Assembly: GCA_030248295.1 (NCBI GenBank)
Contig: JASANH010000715.1
Location: 186,001 to 250,000, forward strand
Direction of reading: 5' to 3'
From: Mesodorylaimus sp. YZB2_4
Taxonomy: Eukaryota > Nematoda > Enoplea > Dorylaimida > Dorylaimidae
Length of the DNA stretch: 64,000 nucleotides
Part shown: one piece after another, positions 23,456-33,990 of the stretch
Numbering within the stretch: position 1 is the stretch's first letter
Layout: the number at the start of each line of letters is the position of its first letter
Notes under the pieces: model-generated
The model's database searches: none
What the model saw: only the letters and a program-made list of their open reading frames with translations
What the model was told of the DNA's origin: nothing
Translations under genes and position numbers: made by a program

Positions 23456-24364
23456 GCATAGATTAAGTTATTTTTCGAGAAACTTTTCGATGGGCCTCGC
23501 CCACAATATGAGTTTATGTGTTACTGGGAAGAGAGCATATTTTATCACCTTAACGCAAGAGTGTCACATACGCACAGACAGTAGTGGGCAGAAGTAAGGC
23601 GCGCTTCTGACTTTTTCACTTATAGCAGCACCTTCAGGCGTTTCCGACATCACAAAATGTACACAGCTCAAAAACCTGAGTGTATTTCTCTATATGATGG
23701 CAAATAAATTCCTGCGCGAGATGGAGTTCCAAAAAATCTGGAAAAGTTGCTTCGACAAAAGCGAGGCTCGTTTTCTTTTCTCTTGTTCACTAAATAGTCG
23801 TGTTTTTCCTTAAACACACACACACAAATTGCATGAGGCGAGATAGGGACCGTAAAGCTTGAGTATTTGATAGCATAACCAAATTTTTTTCTATATGATA
23901 CGATTTGTTTCTCACTGACTGAGGAATTTCGGCCCACGTCTTTAAATGGCATCGAATAGCTGGTTGCAATTCTGGTATATGATCACTCGAATAGGTATAT
24001 CTTTCGACCTCATCCCACAACTTTTTAATCGCAAACGCGCTGAAGCTGGATATGTGCACATAACATTTCCACAGTACAGTCTATGGATTCATGCGATATA
24101 TATGCCCATGTCTGTACAACGTACAGTACTAGAGCTGCCATTATTTTCTACATGATATATGATTTTTGTGTGAGACAAGTTTTTGTATGCTGTAGTTAGA
24201 TCAACTTGTGTCAACAAAATTGATGGTTGTGCATTTCAGGAAAAAAGACCAGCTCATCGGCACATTTCAGCACATCAAGACAACACAACGAGACACAACT
24301 GCGTGGATCACACGCTCGTGCGATCACCACACCTGCATTTGATTTTTGGGATCCTTTCACTTTT
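23456..24364. other. No gene recognised; spacer
   Basis: The DNA between the broken and intact vWA copies has no supported coding frame. It would carry the 3' UTR of the intact gene. A short CA run lies near 23815. Confidence 0.45.
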
Positions 24365-25816
24365 TCACTTTTTCTTGCCAGCAGTCGCCTTGGCGCTTTT
24401 TGGACGAACGCTGTCCATCTTGCTCACGAGGCTGGCTTCGACGCTTTGGTCCATGAAGTCGCGCGGAGTAGACGTGCCGGCGTGGACGCTCTCTGATTTC
24501 AGACGGATCGACGCCTTGTTCGTGTGCACACCCGCCTTGATGACAGATTTTTCTTTCATCTTCGCAGCTTCAGCCTGACGTTTGCTTTGCTTGCGCTTGA
24601 CAGTCAGGACAGCCGCGACGACGATGACCAGCAGAAGGAAGCAGGCGCACACGATCAATACGATTGCCCATATCGGGAACTCGGACGACGAGTCTGGGCC
24701 ATCAGTGACCGGACCCGCAGCATATGGCGCAGAGGGTGACTTCTTTGATTCCTGAGACATCGATCGCTCAGAGGATGACTTCGGCTCGCTGGGAGAGGTC
24801 TGGGTTTCCGCTCCCTGCTCAGAGTCTGATGCAGAAGGTCCGGAAGCGAGTCCTGGCGTCGTTGCTTCCACATCTGACTGGGGCGATGTCTGCGTCGTCA
24901 TGTTCACTGTCGACGATGGGGACGCTGGGGTCGCTCCGCATTCGATTTCTTTTCCTGGGCAATTTTCGTACACCCATTTCACCTCGGGAGGTCCAGTCCG
25001 CTTGACCACCACTTTCTTTCCTGGATCGACGCTTTGACAGTTTCCAGCTTCCCACTGGTATTTCTCGCACGTGGCCTCGCACTGGTTCTCGCTGCATGGA
25101 CCTGGAGTTCCCCTTTGTATGCAATATTCGCTGCCGGGGAACAGACCTGCAGCGCACTTTTGCTCGTTTTCGAAAAAGCAAATTTCTTTGCACCCATACG
25201 CGTCGAGGATTTTGCCATAGACAGTGGGGGCCACTTTCTCCTCCTCATCAAACGAGAAGATTCGCTTGCGGTCGCCGGTGATGGAAGCGAGAAAATTCAT
25301 GTCATGATCCTCGACCCCTGCTCCGCAGACGCTGTAGATCTCTGCCCCTTTATTTCGCAATTGTTGCGCGACACTTTGCAGTTGGCCACGATAAAACAAT
25401 GGTACGATTTCCCAGCCCGAGTGGAAGAAGATGACGATTTTTTTTGCGTTTGGACGAGCATTGACCAAAACTTTGTCCCTGACCACTTCGAATGCCACGT
25501 GTGATTCGGAGCCGCGGGTTATTTGTTCGATCTTTGCTTGTCGAACTTGATTCGGGTCAGCCGTGAAAGGAAGAACAATCTCTACTGACTCCGCGTATAT
25601 GACGACGGCGACGCGGGCGTGCTCTGGGCCAATTTGAATCCTTTCTGGCAGCCCTTTGATGACTTTGGCTTCTTCGAAGAACAAATGATTCTTGCCGGGA
25701 TTGTCGGACGCGTCCATGATGCAGATGATGTCGACCGGATTGGCGCTTTGGTGTTGATTCGACAGCAGAGGACGCAGCACCAAGACCAGAAACAAGAACG
25801 CAGTCAACGAGGCCAT
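24365..25816 (-). CDS. Type I membrane protein with a von Willebrand A domain
   Basis: Single exon. The frame opens at 25918, but the ATG at 25816 is preferred because it starts a proper signal peptide (MASLTAFLFLVLVL..). The protein is 483 residues. The vWA fold is seen from NPVDIICIMDASDNPG, through the central VAVVIYAESVEIVLPF, to KKIVIFFHSGWE and later strands. The metal site is altered: the usual D-x-S-x-S reads D-A-S-D-N, so metal binding may be weakened. A Cys-rich segment follows (CKEICFFENEQKCAAG through CPGKEIEC), then a long Ser/Pro/Thr mucin-like stalk, one membrane helix (IWAIVLIVCACFLLLVIVVA) and a basic cytoplasmic tail. In the family, vWA domains bind ligands or matrix, and the ligand here is unknown. 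A 5' duplicate lies downstream. GC content is high for the region. Confidence 0.85.
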   Translation of the reverse strand: MASLTAFLFLVLVLRPLLSNQHQSANPVDIICIMDASDNPGKNHLFFEEAKVIKGLPERIQIGPEHARVAVVIYAESVEIVLPFTADPNQVRQAKIEQITRGSESHVAFEVVRDKVLVNARPNAKKIVIFFHSGWEIVPLFYRGQLQSVAQQLRNKGAEIYSVCGAGVEDHDMNFLASITGDRKRIFSFDEEEKVAPTVYGKILDAYGCKEICFFENEQKCAAGLFPGSEYCIQRGTPGPCSENQCEATCEKYQWEAGNCQSVDPGKKVVVKRTGPPEVKWVYENCPGKEIECGATPASPSSTVNMTTQTSPQSDVEATTPGLASGPSASDSEQGAETQTSPSEPKSSSERSMSQESKKSPSAPYAAGPVTDGPDSSSEFPIWAIVLIVCACFLLLVIVVAAVLTVKRKQSKRQAEAAKMKEKSVIKAGVHTNKASIRLKSESVHAGTSTPRDFMDQSVEASLVSKMDSVRPKSAKATAGKKK

Positions 25817-26337
25817 TTTTTCAGATTTCTCTTCAGAAGTTTTCTTTGACAAGGCAAACTTGAAAGACAAAGCAGCGCTAGGCGTGAACTTCGTGAAAGA
25901 CAAGGCGATGCGAGACAACCGCGCAGGTAGACAGCTTAGCTGGAAATGAGAGCCAGGCGCACAGGCTTGGAGGAACTGTGAAGAGAGCAGTGTAACGTTA
26001 AAGTTGACTCGCCTGTCCTGTGCCTGCTAGAACCAAGGAAATCTCTTGGGCGAGATGCAAAAATGGTAGTTTTGTGGAGTGTAATGCACCGAGCTTGGTC
26101 ACTGCAATGTGATGCGTTTGGGGAGAATGGATAGAACGGGACGCATATCAGCCAGGCTTGGCATTGTATTTTTTAGATCATCTCAATTGAAATTATGTGC
26201 TGCTGATAATTCATTGCAGATATCATCCGACAATCTACTGCGCTTTGGTACTGCAGTTACTGCATCGTGTATTATTGCTCTTTCTATGAAATGCGTTGAA
26301 CTTAATTTTCCAATAGATAGAAAACCGGATCGCAAAA

Positions 26338-26450
26338 CCTTACGCTGTGACCTGGTGGGTTAAACGTGTGCCTTGCACACTAAGTGCGTAAAAACGCTGA
26401 AGTGTTCGACTCGCGGCTTATTGGATCATTTAAGTGCGCATGAGGATTTG
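26338..26450 (+). mobile_element. tRNA-derived SINE (family S1), diverged copy 3
   Basis: CTGTGACCTGGTGGGTTAAA, then GTGCCTTGCACAC and GTGTTCGACTCGC match the S1 head with many changes. The tail is short and degraded. Confidence 0.5.
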
Positions 26451-26744
26451 GTGATGTGGTGAAACATGAACATGAGCTCCTGCACCCAGCAGAGTATTAG
26501 ACTATTCACAACCCAAGCCCTGCCAGTGCTTCCTGTTCTTCAGTTACAGGTGAAAAGCATGCAAAAAACACGAATATGTAACAATGTGCAACATTTAGAA
26601 TTATTTCATCATCGTCTTTACCATGGATACTGTACAGGCACTAAAGTGAGCACGCCACATTGTAATACATGATGAAGCACCTAATCATAGTATAGCCCGC
26701 ACTACGGTTAACTCGAACTTGTGATTTGTCATAATTGACATACG

Positions 26745-29700
26745 TTACACAGTAACTGGATCCGACATCCATGCGAAGAATTCGAGCAGCTGAAAAGAGA
26801 AAAGTGTATTTTATACTTGGAACAAGAGGGGGAGGAATGAACAGCAAGTTCGATAAGATGCATTATCTGACTTTATCATTGTATCAATTAACTCATAGCA
26901 TATTTGTGTACAATGCAGGAGCTTATTCTATGAACATACAGCGCCCTGAATTTCAAGCAACAATATGTAAATGGTGTTTCAGCGCCCTAGTTTTAGAACT
27001 ACTGCAGGTTAGTCAGATATGGCGAATGTTGTAACAATTAGAACTCAGCAATTCACATAATGTATTACATAGTTACCATATGTCTCTTAATATGCATGTG
27101 AATCCATATAGTGAATATACTTCTAATGAGCTCTGGATATACAGTGTATCTTATATCAAAAATATGTATGTATTATAAACAGAAACATATTATATACTAC
27201 ATTATAGAAACTGATATGAATGAAATATATATACATAAATATGTACAAAATATTCATCATAAAAAAAGCTATAAAAATATACAGCATCAAGTTTTGTACA
27301 TCATCAATATGTTTTGTACGGTACAGTTTTGTACAGTACCAATATGTGTGTTATTTTCTGCAAAAAATTATGTACAAAAATTGTCTTTTTCTACAAAATC
27401 CCTGTTTAGATGCGGACATTCGAAGAGATTTCATAATAAGTGTATACTTATTATAACCATATAACTAGTCTATTCAAAAACTATATCTATGGATCCAAGA
27501 AATGAAGTGTAGTAATACATAAGTTATTGGTATATGCTCCGCCTACATGTAGTCACTTGCACTGCAGTGTCTTCCTTGAAATTACAATGCAAATATTGCT
27601 GTAAAAGTAATGGTAAATTTTAGTAAAGCAGCTATATGTATACAACACCATAAACGGTGCCGGCAATTTTACAGCTTTGTGATCCTAATTGCATACTTCA
27701 GTATTGAAGATAAGTGCACATGCTTCAAGCTGAAAGCTTAACCTTCTTTGCATGATGTGCATGGAAACTATGAAAAGCTCATAAAACTGTGCATGACTTA
27801 CCGAAGTAGAATCAGACGATCCTTGTTCGCTGCTATCGTCATCAAGACCCTCATCGGGCGAGTCATAATCGATAAACGAGATCAGCCGTTTCTCGTCCCA
27901 TTGTACATGAGATGACTTCTTCAGTTTTTTCAGATAGATCTTCCCATAGGGCCCTTTGCAATGCACGCTAAGACGATCAGAATGCTCGATTGCATATTCG
28001 CCTATACACAAAAACATATATACTGTAGCTGGGTGAAGAGAACAGTGAAGTACAGGTATGGTGGCATGGGGTGAGATTCAGATTGTCACCAGGTACAGAT
28101 GAAGACTTGACAAGATATTGGCAGATATTGGCATTTGACAATATATTGGCAGGTATGAACTAAGCTGGTTTGATAAGTTAGTTATACTCGCACCATACAT
28201 TTGCTGGCCTGGCAACTGAACTGAGGATTAAGAAAAGCGGGAACAGAAATAAAAAAATAGCGCCGAACGGGAATAGAACCCACGGCCATAGTAATCTAAG
28301 GCGTTTCTAATAAAATGCTTCACCATAAGCTCATGTTAATCTACTGCGAGTGGATAGCCTGTACTGCTCATTCCTATTTCTAACCTTATCTTTCTTGGGC
28401 CTGCGTCCTGAGAATTGATACTCTGCTGCAAAATCTTATCTTATCAAATGATAAGATTTTTAAGTTATCAAGCTTGAGACAGCCATAGATCGTTTCTGAT
28501 CAATCATATTCATGTGACTCACGGCTTACAGAATACCATTTTATGGGTGTCAACAAAATTGCCGCGACGACCTCTTGAAATGGGAAATCTGCATATGACT
28601 TACTAAAATCACGTAAATCCTGCCGCACAAGCACGTAATCTTCTGGCACCAGTCGTTTTCTGCATTGGAATAGAATTCGTATAGTGTCCAGGGAATTGGT
28701 TTCGTCAGCGATGACGATAGTTTTGTAAACGTGCTAAAAAGCAGATGGTTTTTTGAAAAGCACTCAATCACACAGAAAATGTGATGCACGCATGGAGAAT
28801 GCGAGTAGGCGAAATTTGAAACCAGTATGACAAATTTTGACGTCACTCCTGCCCTCGTCCAGCGTGGAGAGCAGTCACACGGACACGCATTAATTCAAAA
28901 CCAGAAAAAAGTGAATTGACAGCCAGAAAATAGAGCAAAATTTTGGATTACAGCGAAATGTTGTTTCGCAACCCACACATCTCAAAGTTCCTTTAATCCT
29001 TGTTGAAACCTGTTAAAAAATGCACAAATCAAAAAACCGTTTTCGCAATTCCAGCGAACCAAGCAGAACTTGCCCCCCGGGGGGAAGGGGGGGGATTATG
29101 AAATACTGCTACTCACATTGGCGAACACTTTGCCCGTATGAATCTTGACAAAGATGGGATCTCCGGCATCCAACGAGTAGGTGGCTGGCCCGTGTCGCCA
29201 AAGATGCTGCAGACGTAACAGCTGTTCATCGTCTCGTAAGACAAAGCAGGAATGCGTGTTCTCTGAAAAAGGAATTGCATGTAGGTCAGTGCAGTTTTTG
29301 CTGTAGATTGCGATTTGGTGGCTGTTTTAGCGATTAGGTAGTAGTGATCGTTCTAATGGCAGCTGATCATGTAACAGGAAAGGGATCCGGGACTATTCTC
29401 ATCATCCTTCCCGCGACATAGTGTTCTCTTCCCAAAACTTTTTTGTTGTGCTTTGATTGCCAATCGACTGCTTTCGTTGCAGTCCCTTATTTTTATGATC
29501 CTGACCATCACAAATTCCATTCAAGTACAGTATAAAGCCAGCAGCGTCTGGCTAAACACAGCCTAGTGCTTTCGACAGAAAAACAATCTGAAACTATATT
29601 TTACACACATGCACGTGATCAATGCAAGCACTACATTTGCGCGAGATCAGATTCGCGAAGTATTTATAACTTATTTCACAACTTTATAGGAAACATCCAG

Positions 29701-30812
29701 TTCCCGAAACTTGATTTTACTCACTTACCAATTTAATGTGTTTCATGTGAAGCCGTCTTCAGGTTTTCCTGAGAACTCCCTCCACCAACCATAGGCGGCT
29801 CATGGCGGCTCTTTTTAAAAAGTAGTTTCAGATAGTGGAGCACCATTCCTACCGCTCATACCTAGGATGACCCACGCCGCAACCACATTTTACACAGCTT
29901 GTGCAGTTCTGTTGTGCCTACAGAATGGACTCACGGATCTTGGCCAGTGCCAAAAAATGAGGTGGCAGAAAGCAAAAGACCGGATCAAAAGTGCGTTGGA
30001 ACTTTCCTGGAGAAGTCTACCAACTATCCCAGCCAGCCAACTCCACCTACCCTTAATCTATCCGCCCGCACCAGCCACAATGGCGGTATTATTACAATGT
30101 GGCATCACCCCCTCCCCCGATTTTGAGGCATCACTGATCGTGAGTGATGCGCTGTGGCAAGAACGATGGGTTTTCTTGAAGTTGGTCGAATACACTGCTG
30201 TGATCCAGCGTATAAAGAACTACCAAAGCAGCAGCGATCAGCGTCTCGATTTTATTCCATGCATGTACAGTAGTCACTCATTAAAAGCCTGGGCTCTAGA
30301 GTTAATCCGCCCTTCCTAATCGACGAGATTTCGGTCGGTCCTCGTCTATTAAGTTTGCGAAGGGAAAGCGGCTTCCAGCCAGACCACCCAGGAAGCATGT
30401 GGATGTTTTTTTTGAAACCTCTTTCAATGAGACTATGTGCATTTCAAAAACCCTTTATGACTTCTCTTCCTTCGTTTACCTCACACTCACTGCTCTGGCG
30501 TTGCCACAACGCGCCAACGCCCACAATGTCAGCCACTCAACCAACTCACCTGCTTCAACCAAGACGGATATGGTGAATAAATTTGGATCGACCAAACCCG
30601 GTTTGAAACGTTTTAATACTTTTCTCTTAACGTCGCCCACTGTCGTTGAATCATGCAATTCGACCATGACTGACACCGCGCCCCCCGCCATTAAACAAGG
30701 CGTATGCACACGAATCAAATGCTAAAACCACAAAATACCACACCTTGCACTATGCAAAACCTTACTTCACTTACCTTGCCTTTAATGTGACTCATGCCCA
30801 GCCCACCAAATT
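26745..30812 (-). CDS. Tandem Ras-association-domain protein (5' end not found)
   Basis: Minus-strand exons: 30812-30775, 30721-30550, 29262-29117, 28733-28604, 28001-27802 and probably 26789-26745 (stop). All joins agree in phase and use GT-AG sites. The first one found is only 38 bp. Two ubiquitin-like RA domains follow each other. RA1 runs from HLIRVHTPC through VELHDSTTVGDVKRKVLKRF to DDEQLLRLQHLW. RA2 runs from DPIFVKIHTGKVF through YKTIVIADETNSLDTIRIL to EDYVLVRQDLRDF. An acidic Ser-rich linker (DDDSSEQGSSDSTS) and a short end (LLEFFAWMSDPVTV) follow. RA domains bind small Ras-like GTPases. Two tandem RA domains are known in diacylglycerol kinase theta and afadin, but no kinase or other domain is seen here. 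Earlier exons may lie beyond 30812. The last exon is the least certain. Confidence 0.75.
27060..27480. repeat. AT-rich low-complexity block in an intron
   Basis: TATAT/ACATAT-rich sequence in the last intron of the RA-domain gene, with several GTACAG/TGTACA words. The ORFs here are low-complexity artefacts. Confidence 0.5.
28262..28335 (-). repeat. tRNA-like fragment (possible second SINE family)
   Basis: On the minus strand, CGTGGGTTCTATTCCCGTTC forms a T-arm-like B box. Upstream is a weak A-box region with GCCTTAGATTACTATGG. Similar B-box-bearing fragments are at 54476-54565 and 55985-56050. It does not fold as a complete tRNA. Confidence 0.35.
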
Positions 30813-33800
30813 CTACAATCACCAGAAAGGAAACGAATCAATGACGACGGTACAGAATAAGGCCAATTTCAGTATTGACGTGTAATAATGATGGTACTTT
30901 GTTCTAACACCATTGTCCTAACGACGGGCGCGAATGAGCCTCGGATGGGTGGACACAATCAACAACGAGGCGGCAAACTGTTTTGAGTTTGACCGAGCGA
31001 GGCAACGTATGGTGGCCTCGTCTCAATGAACACCATACCTAGCACTGCGTCTATTGTTTCGTCAACCCACCTGCCCAGTGCCTTTCGACAGGTAACTGGT
31101 GCAACTAAACGAAAATGAAACTAGTCTCGCATTCACGCCAACACATCCTGCTACCCCCGTGCGTGTACATAAGCACGACACGAGCGAGTGGTGTTCAAAG
31201 AAACCCAGTGCCTATCAACTAGCCATATCACAAAAGGATAATCCGATTTTGTGGGACAAAGTGATATAGTGCAGGAGATGGGAGAAGGGACAAATGGTTT
31301 GCTACACTAGGCAGCTGTCGGAGATGAAGCCGATGGCACGAGTGTGTTTAGCAAACTTGGCCACCCACCAACGTGACATCGAAAATTGACTAGGCAAACT
31401 GGATATTGTGCGTGAGTAAATGTAACCACCTCCGCCACTGTTTATATGACGACACATTGAGTGGGGTCTTCGAAGAAATACAATGCCGCTACTGCGGTTT
31501 TGTGAGTAGTCGCGCAGTTGACCAATGTGGGCCAACCCCACTCTGGGATCATATCGTGCTCATCGATCCTTTCAATGGGCTGAATGACGTGACCTGGCCG
31601 GGATCTGATTGCATACACAGGACATGACTTTATGCAATTGTTGACCTAAAATGACGTTTTTTGGGAAGATGACATATGCATATTGCATGTTCTTTTATAT
31701 CATACACAGTTTTGAAGAATAATAATGTCTAAAAACATATATACTATACTGTATAGAGGGCGCGGCATAAGTTCTGTCCCAGCTTTGCCGCGCGCAAAAC
31801 ATCGAAAGATCACGATACACCATTTATTTTATATGTATAATTATACCAAATTAAATTCTTGGTCTAAATAAAAAATATATATGTACTATATAAACGACTG
31901 TAACAGTGAATATATATATAAATATAAACACATGGATAGGCACATATATATAAATATATATACATATATTGCATAAAAAATTTTTTTTGCGTCATCTGCG
32001 TGAAATTTCCTTTCCTCGTTTTGCTTTCCATGTAACTATTTATGCTTGGGTTTTGCAGAACCAAGTCGAGACGTGAACTATCCAAACTGCGCACACGCGA
32101 ATCCATAATTTTGACCGGTAGTGTATAAACATGTATATATTCGTTATAAATATGTATATGTGCACACATATATCACATATATATGTATATATACATACTT
32201 ATTCGTACATATTTGTGTAGACACACATATATATATATAAAACAAATATATATACACATATATATATATATATACTATAAAAATATCTTTAATATATTGT
32301 ACCGCATGTAATATTTTCCATATTTATTTGTCATTCCACACTTTATCCATAGACAAGCACCAGAGAGCGCACTCGAGGGCTAAGGAACACATGTTTGACG
32401 ATCTAACCAGGTGGGGGTCGAACCCTACCGTGTCAGTGCACACCCAGCGTGAGAGACAGACGCCTTGACCCGCTAAGCCACGACCCGAGTACCCCATCTA
32501 ATGGTTTTTTTATTCCAGATCCGTATTTTCCACAAATAAGAATAGATACAGTACTTCATATATTCTGATGCTTAACACAACTGCGAACCCTTGAGCATAA
32601 AAGTTTAGAAATTTTTGACTTTCTGAGTTATATGCAGATTTCTAGGCTTTCGACCATACACTTTCCATGCATGATAGCCGTTTTTTTGTCGGACTCTGAG
32701 TTACTGAGATGACCAGAGCATAAAGTTGCTACGCCCATATGCTCAAAATTTCACAGCATACTGTACAGGTGTTTTGTCTCTTCCATGACGGCGAAATGGC
32801 TCTTAGAAAAATAAATTTTTTCTGCTGCTGAGTCTAGTCTGGCAGAAAGCAGATTTTAAATGTTATAAAAAATATCGATGCCTTTTTAAAAGATAAGACT
32901 TTTAATAAATATATAAAAGCTTGAGCTGTGTATATTTTAAATTTTTTCCTGGATCATTTTTTTCTCGACTGATTCGCACAATTGCATGCCGGAATATCCA
33001 CGCATGGTAAAACGTAATCAGGAAACTTTTCTCAAACTTTTGCTCAAATTACAAAATCCAACTGACTTGCCTCCTCCTCACCTTTAGATGCTGAGTGAGT
33101 AGTACTGTCACCATCAACCATCGCACAGTGCATTGTTTCAAACGGCACCAGAGGGGGCGTTCTCAGCGTCTTATTTCAGACAGCTTCAATAATTTATTTG
33201 GAACAATGTTAATTAAGGTCGATGCTAATAATCGATTAAATACAGTGCGCACGTTTCATTGGTTCACTATTTCGAGTTTCCTTTCGCTAATGACAAAGCT
33301 TGGTTTTTTTTAGAATCCATTTGCGGGCAAAAAATAATCTAGCCTACATGTTTCAAAGTCAGTTCATCATTTTTCTCTTAAGCCACTTTGGCTCACTCTG
33401 GGGAGACGTGCACTCGTAGGCGGTTATTATTAGGTGATTTCAAGTCTCCACTCTATATTTGGGAGTTAGAGGCGTTGGGCAGCTAAGCACGCGAAGCCAT
33501 GGATTATGTACGCATGTTGGGTTTAAAATTTGCCTAATATGGAACGCCTTCAGACCAAAAATTGTGATTAAAGTTCGTCAGGATAATAGAAGACGCCTAA
33601 AATATATTAATTCTAATAAGCTAAACAAGAACAAAGACGTCGAACGACTCCCCGTTGACGCACGGCTTAACGAGGTACTGAAACAAAAAGCTGTAGGAAT
33701 CGGTTTTTCGAACGTCTCGAAATCATGAGCGCCTACGAAGGCGAAGGAGATAACAGGAAAGAAGATTAATTTAGTTAGGTCAGTCACTGTGACCAATGCC

Positions 33801-33990
33801 CAGCGAGGCAAGATGGAGGCGGCCAACATACGCACTGGGGGGTTTTTTTCGTGACTCGAACTCATAACAACGGGGGCCTCGATGATGACTTTCCGAGCGG
33901 AATAATAATTATTCATAAAGACTAGACAAAAGTCAACTCTTTCATTCATAGATCATAGATAAGCAGTGACGATATTTTTCTCCGACAAAT
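30813..33990. other. No gene recognised; spacer with AT-rich block
   Basis: Missing 5' exons of the RA-domain gene may lie in the left part. About 31860-32310 is TATATA/ACATAT low-complexity DNA. A minus-strand SINE at 32343-32492 is listed separately. The right part, before 33991, should hold the promoter of the allatostatin-C-like gene. Confidence 0.45.
32343..32492 (-). mobile_element. tRNA-derived SINE (family S1), copy 4
   Basis: On the minus strand: TCGTGGCTTAGCGGGTCAAG (A box), GTCTCTCACGCTGGGTG, GGGTTCGACCCCCACCTGG (B box) and the tail CCTTAGCCCTCGAGTGCGCT. This is the best-preserved S1 head in the window. Confidence 0.8.

Noticed and set aside
29867-30319. Plus-strand ORF of 150 codons
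   Set aside because: It lies in an intron of the RA-domain gene on the other strand, with no domain and no transcript signals.
31421-31500. Plus-strand segment resembling a C1 zinc finger (HCLYDDTLSGVFEEIQCRYCGF)
   Set aside because: Only part of the metal pattern is present, no acceptor precedes it, and the neighbouring RA-domain gene is on the opposite strand.
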